This document shows, one piece after another, positions 54,120 to 62,230 of a stretch of DNA of 64,000 bases (position 1 is the stretch's first letter; each line of letters begins with the position of its first letter). The notes under the pieces are model-generated. The model was not told the origin of the DNA and did no database searches. It saw only the letters and a program-made list of their open reading frames with translations. This stretch comes from Pseudomonas cavernae (GTDB lineage: Bacteria > Pseudomonadota > Gammaproteobacteria > Pseudomonadales > Pseudomonadaceae), in NCBI RefSeq assembly GCF_003595175.1, contig NZ_CP032419.1, positions 3,906,001 through 3,970,000 on the forward strand, written 5' to 3'. A program made the translations under genes and the position numbers.

Positions 54120-54159
54120 CTGTCATCGAGGTATCACCAAAGCGTCACTGAGGTGACAC
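54120..54159. promoter_or_regulatory. Pho box array (four half-sites at 11-bp spacing)
   Basis: CTGTCAT (54120-54126), GTATCAC (54131-54137), GCGTCAC (54142-54148) and GTGACAC (54153-54159), each separated by 4 bases. The 11-bp period and 7-bp half-sites are the Pho box arrangement for PhoB. It lies 78 bases upstream of olsB. Ornithine-lipid synthesis under phosphate starvation by PhoB is established in Pseudomonas, so it probably drives olsBA. Confidence 0.75.
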
Positions 54160-54236
54160 CGGGGCTACCTAACTTGAGCTTGCACAACAAAGTCGACTGG
54201 CCGCAACCCATAAAGGCTGGCTTACGGAGGCTCAAG

Positions 54237-54995
54237 ATGACCCGGATTGCCCGTTCTACCGACAGCAATGCCCCGCAACGCCGCCTGCAGGCCGAACGCC
54301 TGAGCGGGCCGCAGGCCCTGCGCGAGGCCCAGGCCCTGCGCTTCCAGGTGTTCAGCGCCGAGTTCGGCGCCAAGCTCAAGGGCGCCGAACTGGGCCTCGA
54401 CATGGACGACTACGACGGCCACTGCGCGCATATCGGCGTGCGCGACCTCGGCAGCGGTCGGCTGGTCGCCACCACCCGCCTGCTCGACCATCGCGCCGCC
54501 GCCAGCCTCGGTCGCTACTACAGCGAGGAGGAGTTCAGCCTGCACGGCCTGGCCGGGCTGCAGGGCCCGCTGCTGGAAATTGGCCGCACCTGCGTCGACC
54601 CGGCCTATCGCAACGGCGGCACCATCGCCGTGCTGTGGAGCGAGCTGGCCGAAGTGCTCAACGAGGGCGGCTACCGCTACCTGATGGGCTGCGCCAGCAT
54701 TCCCATGCAGGACGGCGGCGTGCAGGCCGAGGCGATCATGCAGCGCCTGCGCGAACGCTACCTGTGCACCGAGCACCTGCGCGCCGAACCCAGGCTGCCG
54801 CTGCCGACCCTGGAGCTGCCGGGCAACGTCATCGCCGAGCTGCCGCCGCTGCTCAAGGCCTACATGCGCCTGGGCGCCAAGGTCTGCGGCGAGCCCTGCT
54901 GGGATCCGGACTTCCAGGTCGCCGACGTGTTCATCCTGCTCAAGCGCGACGAGCTGTGTCCGCGCTACGCCCGCCACTTCAAGGCCGCGGTGTGA
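54237..54995 (+). CDS. olsB: L-ornithine N(alpha)-acyltransferase
   Basis: 252 residues, a GNAT-fold acyltransferase. The family blocks [22 protein letters not shown] and [22 protein letters not shown] are clear. It attaches a 3-hydroxy fatty acid from ACP to ornithine, giving lyso-ornithine lipid. ATG at 54237 follows GGAGG; longer upstream open frame is not supported. The stop overlaps the olsA ATG (TGATG), so both are co-translated. The Pho-box array upstream suits a role in replacing phospholipids when phosphate is scarce. Confidence 0.92.
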   Translation: MTRIARSTDSNAPQRRLQAERLSGPQALREAQALRFQVFSAEFGAKLKGAELGLDMDDYDGHCAHIGVRDLGSGRLVATTRLLDHRAAASLGRYYSEEEFSLHGLAGLQGPLLEIGRTCVDPAYRNGGTIAVLWSELAEVLNEGGYRYLMGCASIPMQDGGVQAEAIMQRLRERYLCTEHLRAEPRLPLPTLELPGNVIAELPPLLKAYMRLGAKVCGEPCWDPDFQVADVFILLKRDELCPRYARHFKAAV

Positions 54996-55759
54996 TGCGC
55001 CTGTACCTGCGCCTGGCGCGCCTGCTCGCCGTGCTCGGCCTCGGCCTGTTGATGGCCGCTGCCATGGCGGTGCTGCAGCGCGCCAGCCGAGGCGAGCCGG
55101 CGGCGCTGCGCCAGCGCCTGAGCCGCTGGTATCTGCTGCGCCTGAGCGGCGCCCTGCCGTTTCGCGTCGAAGTCCAGGGCCAGCTGCCCACCGCACCGAT
55201 GCTGTGGGTCAGCAACCATGTGTCGTGGACCGACATCCCACTGCTCGGCATGCTCGCGCCGCTGGCCTTCCTGTCCAAGGCCGAGGTGCGCGACTGGCCG
55301 CTGGCCGGCTGGCTGGCGCAGCAGGCCGGCACCCTGTTCATCCGCCGCGGCGCCGGCGACAGCGTCCGGCTCAATCGCCAGCTGGCCACGCAGTTGCGGC
55401 AAGGCCGTAACCTGTTGATCTTCCCCGAAGGCACCAGCACCGACGGCCGCGTCCTGCGCACCTTCCACGGCCGCCTGCTGAGCAGCGCGATCGAAGCCGG
55501 GGTGCCGGTGCAGCCGGTGGCGATCCGCTACCTGCGCGATGGGGCATTGGATAGCGAGATCGCCCCCTTTATTGGCGACGCCGACCTGCTCAACCACCTG
55601 CTGCGCCTGTTCGCCGCCGACACCGGCAGCGTGCAGATCCAGCTGCTGGCGCCGCTGGCCAGCCAGGGCGTGGCCCGCAACGAACTGGCCCGCCGCGCCC
55701 AGGCGGCCATCGCAGCGGCGTTGTATGGCGAGCCCGAAGAGCAGCGCGACGCCGCTTAG
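54995..55759 (+). CDS. olsA: Lyso-ornithine lipid O-acyltransferase
   Basis: 254 residues with an N-terminal membrane helix (about 9-28). The PlsC-type motifs are NHVSWTD (His, Asp), FLSKAEV and FPEGTST. It adds the second acyl chain to lyso-ornithine lipid. The ATG overlaps the olsB stop by the shared TGATG. A GTAGGATGGGTT-family repeat begins 4 bases after its stop at 55763. Confidence 0.93.
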   Translation: MRLYLRLARLLAVLGLGLLMAAAMAVLQRASRGEPAALRQRLSRWYLLRLSGALPFRVEVQGQLPTAPMLWVSNHVSWTDIPLLGMLAPLAFLSKAEVRDWPLAGWLAQQAGTLFIRRGAGDSVRLNRQLATQLRQGRNLLIFPEGTSTDGRVLRTFHGRLLSSAIEAGVPVQPVAIRYLRDGALDSEIAPFIGDADLLNHLLRLFAADTGSVQIQLLAPLASQGVARNELARRAQAAIAAALYGEPEEQRDAA

Positions 55760-55762
55760 ATT

Positions 55763-55850
55763 CGTAGGGTGGTTAAACAGCGCGATACCCATCTCTTTGT
55801 GCGGTGCGCTCGAAGCACGATGGGCATCGCTGCGCTCAACCCATCCTACG
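55763..55850. repeat. GTAGGATGGGTT family repeat, copy D
   Basis: Starts CGTAGGGTGGTTAAACAGCG and ends GCTGCGCTCAACCCATCCTACG. The ends pair imperfectly. The repeat begins 4 bases after the olsA stop and ends 131 bases before the MAPEG start. Confidence 0.75.
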
Positions 55851-55981
55851 AGCTTTCTGTGCCGTGCACGGCCAATGGCGCAGTGCTCACCGCGGGCCAG
55901 CCTCCAGCGTCGTGCCGCGCGGGTGCGGCTGCCCGAGGGGCTCGCCCTACAGCTGCGAGTTTCAACGCTAGAGGAAGCGCC

Positions 55982-56401
55982 ATGACCAGTGCCACGGCTA
56001 TCGCGTTGATCGGCTTTATTGCGTGGGCATTGTTTCTGCTCGTTCTCATGGAGCTTCTGCGCGGCCGGCTGGTAGTCCTGAAGCGAATCCCCGCCAACGA
56101 GTTCAGGCCGGACAATTCCAATCTTTCACCCTTCATGCAGCGACTGGCACGGGCGCATGCCAATTGCGTGGAAGGTTTGCCCATATTTGGTGGCCTGCTT
56201 CTCGTGGCGCTGGTCACGGGGCAGAGCGCACTCACCGACCCACTGGCCTATCCGCTGCTTGCTGCCCGCCTGCTGCAGTCGGCCGTGCATCTGGCGTCGC
56301 AGAGCATCCTGGCCGTCAACCTGCGCTTCGCGTTCTTTGCCATCCAGCTGGCCATCGCCGCGTATTGGGCCATTCGGCTGCTGTCAGGACCGGTCGCCTG
56401 A
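55982..56401 (+). CDS. MAPEG family membrane protein
   Basis: 139 residues with four predicted membrane helices (about 2-25, 65-85, 85-105 and 110-130). The block RLARAHANCVEGLPIFGGLLLVAL contains the MAPEG consensus RAxxNxxE. MAPEG proteins include membrane glutathione transferases; bacterial ones are poorly known. AGGAAG precedes the ATG; the open frame extends upstream without support. It opens a variable region absent from the P. aeruginosa order as I recall it. Confidence 0.82.
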   Translation: MTSATAIALIGFIAWALFLLVLMELLRGRLVVLKRIPANEFRPDNSNLSPFMQRLARAHANCVEGLPIFGGLLLVALVTGQSALTDPLAYPLLAARLLQSAVHLASQSILAVNLRFAFFAIQLAIAAYWAIRLLSGPVA

Positions 56402-56508
56402 GGTCTCGGCGGAGGGGGATGATGTGGAGCAGCTGCTCCTCGGCTGACGCCAGGCATCCTGAAAGTTGGGGATATGATCATCCCTTTCCAATCTGAAGGA
56501 CGCTCAGA

Positions 56509-57090
56509 ATGGAACCGATAGTCGCTTCAGTGGTGTACGTGATAGCTCAATCAGTCAGCCGCTGGTTTACTGATTTTGGCACCCTCCTATCTGCCATCAC
56601 CGCCCTTGCATCGGTCATCGCCGCTTGCATAGCCGTGCGGTTCAGTCAGCAGCAGATGAAGATGCACAAGCAACACAACAGGCGGATGGCTACCCCGCAC
56701 CTTTCAGGGTGGGCCCACACCGACCCAAGCCGTAAGACCTTTTTCTTTACGCTCGAAAACAACGGGCGTGGGCCCGCGATTGCGCGAGAGATTAAGCTCT
56801 GGGTAGACGGTGAGCTTCAATAGGGCGAGGGGCCTGATGTCCTTGAGGCCGCCGCAAAAAAACACCCCGGAGAGATAGCTTCCAACCAAAGCGCCGAGAT
56901 GTTCATCGTGGGGGAGTTCATTCCTGAAGGGAGGAAATTCAATACCTTCACGCTAGTACTTAAGGACCACGAGCCAGGCGCGATCATGGCCGAGCTTAAA
57001 GCCAGAACGAGGCTGCTGATTCGATACGACAGCATTCTCGGCGACTCGTATGTTTACGACTCGGATTCGTGGCGGGATCGGCGGCCATGA
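56509..57090 (+). pseudogene. Hypothetical membrane-anchored gene with an in-frame TAG
   Basis: A single reading frame of 194 codons runs from ATG at 56509, with GAAGGA upstream, to TGA at 57088-57090, except for TAG at 56821-56823. The first part (104 residues) has a membrane helix (about 27-46, LLSAITALASVIAACIAV) and ends in GPAIAREIKLWVDGELQ. After the TAG the frame continues GEGPDVLEAAAKKHPGEIAS and then MFIVGEFIPEGRKFNTFTL, looking like one protein. This is most simply a nonsense mutation. The intact gene's function is unknown. Confidence 0.65.
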
Positions 57091-57129
57091 TCGATGTGCC
57101 AGTCATTGTGCGCTGCATAGGAGTCCCCG

Positions 57130-57540
57130 ATGACCATCGAACTCGACCACGCCATAGTTCCCGCCCGCGACAGCAAGGCGGCGGCGGAGCTGCTGGCCAC
57201 CATTCTCGGCGTGCCCTGGGCGGAGTCTGGCATGGGGCCGTTCTGCCCGGTCTACGTGAACCCCGGGCTGACCCTCGACTTCGACCAAGTCGAGGGTGCC
57301 TTTCCCATCCAGCACTACTGCTTTCGCGTCAGCGAGGCCGAGTTCGACGGCATACTCGCCCGGCTCAGGGTCAGGGGCATCGCCTACCGCAGCACCCCGC
57401 ACGGCCCGGTCGACAGCCAGGTCAACACCCAGCACGGTGGTCGCATCCTCTACTGGAGCGAGCCTGATGGGCACGTCTGGGAAGTCCTGACGATCAGCTA
57501 TGCCAGGCAGCCGCAGAATGCGCCGCCAGGTGACGGCTAA
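57130..57540 (+). CDS. VOC family protein (glyoxalase/dioxygenase fold)
   Basis: 136 residues, a single vicinal-oxygen-chelate domain: IELDHAIVPARDSKAAAELLATIL and FPIQHYCFRVSEAEFDGIL, ending GGRILYWSEPDGHVWEVLT. The His in LDHA, the His in IQHY and the terminal Glu in WEVL are likely metal ligands. It could be a glyoxalase-like or resistance protein; substrate is unknown. AGGAG precedes the ATG. Confidence 0.82.
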   Translation: MTIELDHAIVPARDSKAAAELLATILGVPWAESGMGPFCPVYVNPGLTLDFDQVEGAFPIQHYCFRVSEAEFDGILARLRVRGIAYRSTPHGPVDSQVNTQHGGRILYWSEPDGHVWEVLTISYARQPQNAPPGDG

Positions 57541-57681
57541 TTATTCCTGCAACAAGCGGAATGCCGCTGGGCCATTTGACTGAACCGGCAGTGAAACGCG
57601 AGGGTCCACAGGTTGAGGCTCTTACTTTCCGGAGCCGGTTCAATGTGAAACCCACCGGCACTCCTGCCAGGAGGTGTCACC

Positions 57682-57948
57682 ATGAAACGCACCGCACTGC
57701 TAATTGCCACGGCCTTACTGGCCAGCCCGGTCTTCGCCGCCGACCTTTGCGATAGCAATATCCAGAAGATCGACGATGCGGTGAAAACCAACGTGACCAC
57801 CAGCGACACCACCCCGCGTCAGGATCAAGTGATGCGGCTACAAGAGAAGGCCATACAGGCGAAAGCCGCCGGCGATATCCAAACCTGCATCGCCACCAGC
57901 GGCGAGGCGCTGAAGCTGCTGATGAAATCAGGCGACTTGGGCGGCTAG
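57682..57948 (+). CDS. Small secreted hypothetical protein
   Basis: 88 residues with a signal peptide (about 1-19, ending PVFA-ADL) and two Cys (LCDSN, QTCIA) that may form a disulfide. The mature part is helical. AGGAGGTG, 7 bases before the ATG, is a strong ribosome site. I recognise no domain. Confidence 0.7.
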   Translation: MKRTALLIATALLASPVFAADLCDSNIQKIDDAVKTNVTTSDTTPRQDQVMRLQEKAIQAKAAGDIQTCIATSGEALKLLMKSGDLGG

Positions 57949-58015
57949 ATATGAGGTCTGCCTGAACCGCATCGGCGCCCTTAAGCAATAGGGGTGAGCA
58001 ATAGGGGGGGCAGCG

Positions 58016-58054
58016 CACGATTAATAGCTCGCTTGAAATAACCGTGGTCTGTCC
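58016..58054. repeat. Direct repeat, left copy, flanking a lipoprotein gene
   Basis: CACGATTAAT followed by AGCTCGCTTGAAATAACCGT and GGTCTGTCC. The right copy (58659-58702) differs by a 5-base CAGAT insertion. The CCACG/CGTGG parts make each copy an imperfect hairpin. Confidence 0.75.
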
Positions 58055-58091
58055 CCCACCCAATACCCTAAGTGTTATGCCCGTTGGTGCC

Positions 58092-58577
58092 TCAGTTCTT
58101 CTCTGGCATTGCGGAAGAGTGGTGACTAGTAATCAACCACTGCTTTCCGTCCCACTTATAGGTGTATGTGTAGCGAGCTTTGACTTGAGCACCCGTAGCG
58201 CCAAAGGTGAACGTATAGAGTCCGGCGTCAACCGCAGTGTTACAACCAATCTCTATTGTTCTTGAGTCGATCACGCCTACGGGCTTGTTTTCCAGAAAGT
58301 GATGGAAGTAGTCCTCCTTCTCGGACGCGGTCAGTCGCGGTTTGTTCGACACGGTCGGAAGAAGGACGGAGCGCTCGGCATAGTTGGCGACAACTTTATG
58401 GGGGTCACCGGTTTGCAGCGAGCGATTCCATCGGTCAAACAAGGCCGAAATTTCTTGCGCATTGGTTGCCTTGCAAACTTCCGTGCGTGCTGTACCGGAC
58501 TCGGTCCCCGATGGGGCTGAGGCACAGCCTGCAAGAACGACGGCAAGGGCAGCTGACAGAACAGATAGGTTTCTCAT
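58092..58577 (-). CDS. SgcJ/EcaC-like (DUF4440/NTF2) lipoprotein
   Basis: 161 residues starting MRNLSVLSAAL. The lipobox is VLAGCAS (Cys19). The mature part is an NTF2-like fold (ISALFDRWNRSLQTGDPHKVVANYAERSVLLPT), as in the SgcJ/EcaC group, found in oxidoreductase-associated and unknown small proteins. Two further Cys (VCKAT, IGCNT). It is bracketed by near-identical direct repeats at 58016 and 58659, which is cassette-like. Function unknown. Confidence 0.78.
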   Translation of the reverse strand: MRNLSVLSAALAVVLAGCASAPSGTESGTARTEVCKATNAQEISALFDRWNRSLQTGDPHKVVANYAERSVLLPTVSNKPRLTASEKEDYFHHFLENKPVGVIDSRTIEIGCNTAVDAGLYTFTFGATGAQVKARYTYTYKWDGKQWLITSHHSSAMPEKN

Positions 58578-58658
58578 TGGCGGGCGATCCTCAAGGTGCT
58601 GCCGAAAAACGGTAAGGGCATAAACCCAGTGAGTCCTAGGGGGCAAGACGGGGCAGGC

Positions 58659-58702
58659 CACGATTAATCAGATAGCTCGCTTGAAATAACCGTGGTCTGT
58701 CC
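58659..58702. repeat. Direct repeat, right copy
   Basis: Same as 58016-58054 apart from a 5-base insert (CAGAT) after CACGATTAAT. A third partial copy (CCACGATTAATCAGA) lies at 59665-59679. Confidence 0.75.
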
Positions 58703-58712
58703 TCCATTACCA

Positions 58713-59399
58713 TCAAGGGAGTTTAGATATTTGCCCGACACTACTTTTCCCCACAAAACCATCAGTTGAAATTGGGAGGGCGAGGCTAGTTACCCCGTCA
58801 GATATGGATCCTGATGCCTGCGCAGCACAAGAAACGTCAGTAAAATTAGAGTTAATAATAACGGGCGCTCCCCCAGAGCCTCCCCCGGATATTGAATGAT
58901 TAGTTCCATGAGTGCGCTGATGGGGAGAAACGCACGACCAGGCCAGATTTATTTGAAAATTGTAATCGGCGTTAGTCGTAAAATCATGAAAAAAGGCATT
59001 GGTATTTAACAATGCCGACTTAGGTCCGACTGATAAATCCCTGGCTGGTATTGGCTGAACAGCGTTGATGTTTTTCAAAACCACAGAGCTGCACGTATCA
59101 AATTGGGTAAAAACCAGAAAAAGCAATGTAGACAATTCAGTTTCCCCAGGGTGATTTCGCGCCACACCATTCACGACTTGAATCACGACGGCCGTGGATA
59201 CACAAGGATCAGAAGGCACATCTAAAAAGCGGGCTACCACATTTTCACCTTTAAATCGGAAAACATCGGCCGCTGCTGCAGTAGCAGACAAAACCAGAAT
59301 CAAGGAGAGTGCTGAGCAAAGAGTATTCAAGAGTCTCCTTATAATACGTTTTTTAGGTGTTTTAATGATTCTGCCGAATGATACTTTTCTCTTATCCAT
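58713..59399 (-). CDS. AT-rich secreted hypothetical protein
   Basis: 228 residues. A basic start is followed by a hydrophobic stretch (about 22-42, LLNTLCSALSLILVLSATAAAA), a signal peptide ending near ATAAA-ADVF. Several Cys (PCVSTAV, DTCSSVV, WSCVSPH, SCAAQ) may form disulfides, and a GGGSGG linker lies in the second half. It is clearly more AT-rich than all neighbours and uses codons rare in this genome (ATA, TTA, AAA), a sign of transfer. No family recognised. Confidence 0.6.
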   Translation of the reverse strand: MDKRKVSFGRIIKTPKKRIIRRLLNTLCSALSLILVLSATAAAADVFRFKGENVVARFLDVPSDPCVSTAVVIQVVNGVARNHPGETELSTLLFLVFTQFDTCSSVVLKNINAVQPIPARDLSVGPKSALLNTNAFFHDFTTNADYNFQINLAWSCVSPHQRTHGTNHSISGGGSGGAPVIINSNFTDVSCAAQASGSISDGVTSLALPISTDGFVGKSSVGQISKLP

Positions 59400-59681
59400 C
59401 GCTCACCCCGCCGGGAAAGAAATTCTGATTAATGCCTCGCGCTCGTTTCTTGAGAAGTCTGGCATATAGTCAGGCACACGGATACATCTCCTCGAGAAGG
59501 AGATGTAGTATCACCAAATAAATAAGAACTTGAAGGTGAATTTTAGACTGAGGGGAATTTATTGGAACTTTTTAATAGACTTTTTTATACTAATAATTAG
59601 TGCAAAAAATTAGCCGAGACGCCAATCCAAAGTTGCAGAGAAAACTTGAGTAATAGGGAACAGACCACGATTAATCAGAAA
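59400..59681. other. AT-rich intergenic stretch
   Basis: No gene seen. A hairpin (ACATCTCCT and AGGAGATGT, 59484-59506) is a possible terminator or upstream regulatory stem. Long A/T runs fill 59520-59620, matching the neighbouring AT-rich gene and unlike the rest of the window. A partial direct repeat lies at 59665-59679. Confidence 0.5.
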
Positions 59682-59749
59682 GTAGGGTGGAAAACCGCGC
59701 AGCGTTTCCCACCGTCGAAGCGGTGGATGTGCAAAGCGACATCCCCTAC
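59682..59749. repeat. GTAGGGTGGAAAACC family repeat, copy e
   Basis: GTAGGGTGGAAAACCGCGCA at the start and ACATCCCCTACC at the end; it has lost two bases of the second arm compared with copy c. It adjoins the AT-rich stretch. Confidence 0.75.
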
Positions 59750-59817
59750 CAATTGACCGACTCCCGCCGCTTAAGGCTTGATCCCGCGCAGCATCAGTTT
59801 GGCCGGCTCCTGCAGCC

Positions 59818-59875
59818 GTAGGTTGGGTTGAGTGCAGCGATACCGATGGGTATCGCGTTACTCAACCCATCCTAC
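59818..59875. repeat. GTAGGATGGGTT family repeat, copy E (short)
   Basis: GTAGGTTGGGTTGAGTGCAG at the left, ACTCAACCCATCCTAC at the right, with GATACCGATGGGTATC between. It lies 48 bases past the acpH stop, on the 3' side of that gene. Confidence 0.8.
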
Positions 59876-59923
59876 AAAAGCTGTGCTCAATATTTACCGG
59901 GCACGCAGCTACTTTCAGCGCCG

Positions 59924-60508
59924 TTAGGCCGGACGCTCCCGCTCCTGCCGGGCGAAAGCCTGCAACTCGGGGTAGAACAGCAGGAAGTCGTCGCTGAGCG
60001 GCTGATACAGGCGGTCCAGCTCATCCATCACGCCATCCAGGGCCTGCGGCCGCGACAGCCGACGGCCGATGTTGGCGACGATCCGCTCGATCACGGCGAA
60101 ATCCTGATAGCTGCCCAGCCAGTCCTGGGCGGCCATGCGCGGGGCGAGCAGCGCCAGGCGCTCGGGCAGCGTCGGTTCGCCGTCCAGCACCCGGTAGACG
60201 CGAGTGGTGAAGACCAGCAGCGGTTCGTCGGCGAACTGCTGCCAATGCCGCGCCAGGCAGTGGTCGAAAAACACATCGAGGACGATGCCGGCCACCCGCC
60301 GGCGCTCCGCCGGGAAGCGCGCCTTGGCCTGGGCCACCAGCGGATGCTGGTCGGTGAAGGCGTCGATGCGCCGATGCAGGCGGATGGCCGCCTCGATATC
60401 CGCCGGATAGTGCCCGGCCAAGCTGCCTTTGACGAAATCGCCATACAGGCTGCCGAGCAGTTGCGCCGGCTGCGAGCCGCCGAGATGCAGGTGCGCGAGA
60501 TAGTTCAT
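59924..60508 (-). CDS. acpH: Acyl carrier protein phosphodiesterase
   Basis: 194 residues, the AcpH length. MNYLAHLHLGGSQPAQLLGSLYGDFVKG and IRLHRRIDAFTDQHPLV hold the conserved His, Asp and Asn of the HD-like metal site, with VLDVFFDHCLARHW the second metal block. It removes phosphopantetheine from ACP. The gene is divergent from pyeR, the same order as I recall in PAO1. Confidence 0.9.
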   Translation of the reverse strand: MNYLAHLHLGGSQPAQLLGSLYGDFVKGSLAGHYPADIEAAIRLHRRIDAFTDQHPLVAQAKARFPAERRRVAGIVLDVFFDHCLARHWQQFADEPLLVFTTRVYRVLDGEPTLPERLALLAPRMAAQDWLGSYQDFAVIERIVANIGRRLSRPQALDGVMDELDRLYQPLSDDFLLFYPELQAFARQERERPA

Positions 60509-60590
60509 GCTGTCAGCTTAACCGCTCTGCAAGCGGTGCAGGAGCCGCGTTATCACCCCAGTCGATAGTCACTATCGGCGCAAACGATCT

Positions 60591-60634
60591 TATATCGTCA
60601 GCTACCGATATATAGTTCGCTCCAAGACGATATA
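60591..60634. promoter_or_regulatory. Candidate PyeR operator
   Basis: TATATCG (60591-60597) and CGATATA (60606-60612) form a perfect 7-bp palindrome with an 8-base spacer, and a third CGATATA follows at 60628-60634. They sit just upstream of the pyeR start. ArsR-family repressors bind such AT-rich dyads and often repress their own operon. Confidence 0.55.
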
Positions 60635-60659
60635 CAGCTGAGCGTTTGCCAGACCGACC

Positions 60660-60962
60660 ATGACCATCGATCTCGACGAAATCATCAAAGCCCTCGCCCA
60701 TCCGGTGCGCCGCGACATGCTGCACTGGCTGAAAGACCCGGAGCAGTACTTCGTCGAACAGGATCACCCGTTCGAGATCGGCGTCTGCGCCGGCAAGTTC
60801 GACCAGCGCACCGGGCTCTCGCAGTCCACCGTCTCGGCGCATCTGGCGACCCTGCAGCGCGCCGGCCTGGTGACCAGCAAGAAGATCGGGCAATGGCACT
60901 TCTTCAAACGCAATGACGCGGTAATCGCCGAATTTCTTCGCCAGATGAGCGAAGAGCTGTAA
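60660..60962 (+). CDS. pyeR: ArsR-family repressor PyeR
   Basis: 100 residues. The winged HTH reads TGLSQSTVSAHLATLQRAGLV, with no metal-binding Cys pair (only one Cys, VCAGKF), so it is a non-classical, probably metal-independent ArsR protein. It matches PA4354 by position: pyeR-pyeM-xenB is an operon in PAO1 in which PyeR affects biofilm formation. Palindromes at 60591-60634 lie in its promoter. Confidence 0.88.
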   Translation: MTIDLDEIIKALAHPVRRDMLHWLKDPEQYFVEQDHPFEIGVCAGKFDQRTGLSQSTVSAHLATLQRAGLVTSKKIGQWHFFKRNDAVIAEFLRQMSEEL

Positions 60963-61042
60963 CCCAACCCGGCCGCTGTAGTTTCGACGGTCTGGTCATT
61001 CGCAGCCACCTGCCATAGCCAACCATTTCAAGGAGCGGGCCC

Positions 61043-62209
61043 ATGCCTCCTGCGCTTCTCGTCCTCGCTTTGTCCGCGTTTGCCATCGGCACCACGGAGT
61101 TCGTCATCATGGGCCTGCTGCCGCAGGTCGCCGCCGATCTTGGCGTGTCGATCCCCGGCGCCGGTTGGCTGGTCACCGGTTACGCCCTGGGCGTGGCCAT
61201 CGGCGCGCCGTTCATGGCCCTGGTCACCTCCAGCTGGCCGCGCAAGGCCGCGCTGCTGGTGCTGATGAGCATCTTCATCGCCGGCAACCTGTTCTGCGCC
61301 CTGGCCAGCGACTATCAGATGCTGATGCTCGCCCGCGTCATCACTGCGCTGTGCCACGGCGCCTTCTTCGGCATCGGCTCGGTGGTCGCCGCCAGCCTGG
61401 TGCCGGAGAACCGCCGCGCCTCCGCGGTGGCCTTGATGTTCACCGGCCTGACCCTGGCCAACGTGCTCGGCGTGCCGCTAGGCACCGCCCTCGGCCAGGC
61501 CGCCGGCTGGCGCTCGACCTTCTGGGCGGTGACCCTGATCGGCGTGCTCGCGCTGATCGGCCTGTGGCGCGTGCTGCCGAAAAAACAGGACGAGGAGAAA
61601 GCCGACCTGCGCAGCGAGCTCCGCGCCCTGCGCAACGGCGGCCTGTGGCTGGCGCTCTCCACCACCGTGCTATTTTCCGCCGCGGTGTTCGCCCTGTTCA
61701 CCTACATCACGCCCTTGCTCGGCGAGGTCACCGGCGTGTCGCCATCCGGGGTGACCTGGAGCCTGCTGCTGATCGGCCTCGGCCTGACCCTCGGCAACGT
61801 GCTCGGCGGCCGCCTGGCCGACTGGCGCCTGCTGACCACCCTGCTCGGCGTGTTCGCCAGCCTGGCCCTGCTCTCCACCCTATTCGCCTGGACCAGTCGG
61901 GCCCTGGTGCCGGCCGAGCTGACGCTGTTCCTCTGGGCCGCGGCCGCCTTCGCCGCCGTGCCGGCCCTGCAGATCAACGTGGTGGCCTTCGGCGCCGGCG
62001 CGCCGAACCTGGTTTCGACCCTGAATATCGGCGCCTTCAACCTGGGCAATGCCCTCGGCGCCTGGATCGGCGGCGTGGTCATCGCCGAAGGTTTCGGCCT
62101 CAGCCGCGTGCCACTGGCCGCCGCGGTGCTCGCCGTGCTGGCGCTGATCGCCACCCTGCTCAGCTTCACCACCCGCAAGGCCGAGCCGCAACTGGCCCTG
62201 ACTGAATAA
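61043..62209 (+). CDS. pyeM: MFS transporter (AraJ/DHA1 type), PyeM
   Basis: 388 residues with about 12 membrane helices. The start PPALLVLALSAFAIGTTEFVIMGLLPQ is a DHA1 signature of the arabinose-efflux/AraJ group, with an intact LVPENRRASAVALMFTGLTLANVLGVPLG. It should export a small molecule by proton antiport; the natural substrate is not known. AAGGAG precedes the ATG. It lies between pyeR and xenB. Confidence 0.9.
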   Translation: MPPALLVLALSAFAIGTTEFVIMGLLPQVAADLGVSIPGAGWLVTGYALGVAIGAPFMALVTSSWPRKAALLVLMSIFIAGNLFCALASDYQMLMLARVITALCHGAFFGIGSVVAASLVPENRRASAVALMFTGLTLANVLGVPLGTALGQAAGWRSTFWAVTLIGVLALIGLWRVLPKKQDEEKADLRSELRALRNGGLWLALSTTVLFSAAVFALFTYITPLLGEVTGVSPSGVTWSLLLIGLGLTLGNVLGGRLADWRLLTTLLGVFASLALLSTLFAWTSRALVPAELTLFLWAAAAFAAVPALQINVVAFGAGAPNLVSTLNIGAFNLGNALGAWIGGVVIAEGFGLSRVPLAAAVLAVLALIATLLSFTTRKAEPQLALTE

Positions 62210-62230
62210 CCCCCGATGGAGGATCTCCCC

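Noticed and set aside
57541..59923. Integron cassette array (attC sites) between VOC and acpH
   Set aside because: Repeats and small genes suggested it, but I could not find paired attC core sites with the expected spacing, and no integrase is present. Direct repeats at 58016 and 58659 are reported as they are.
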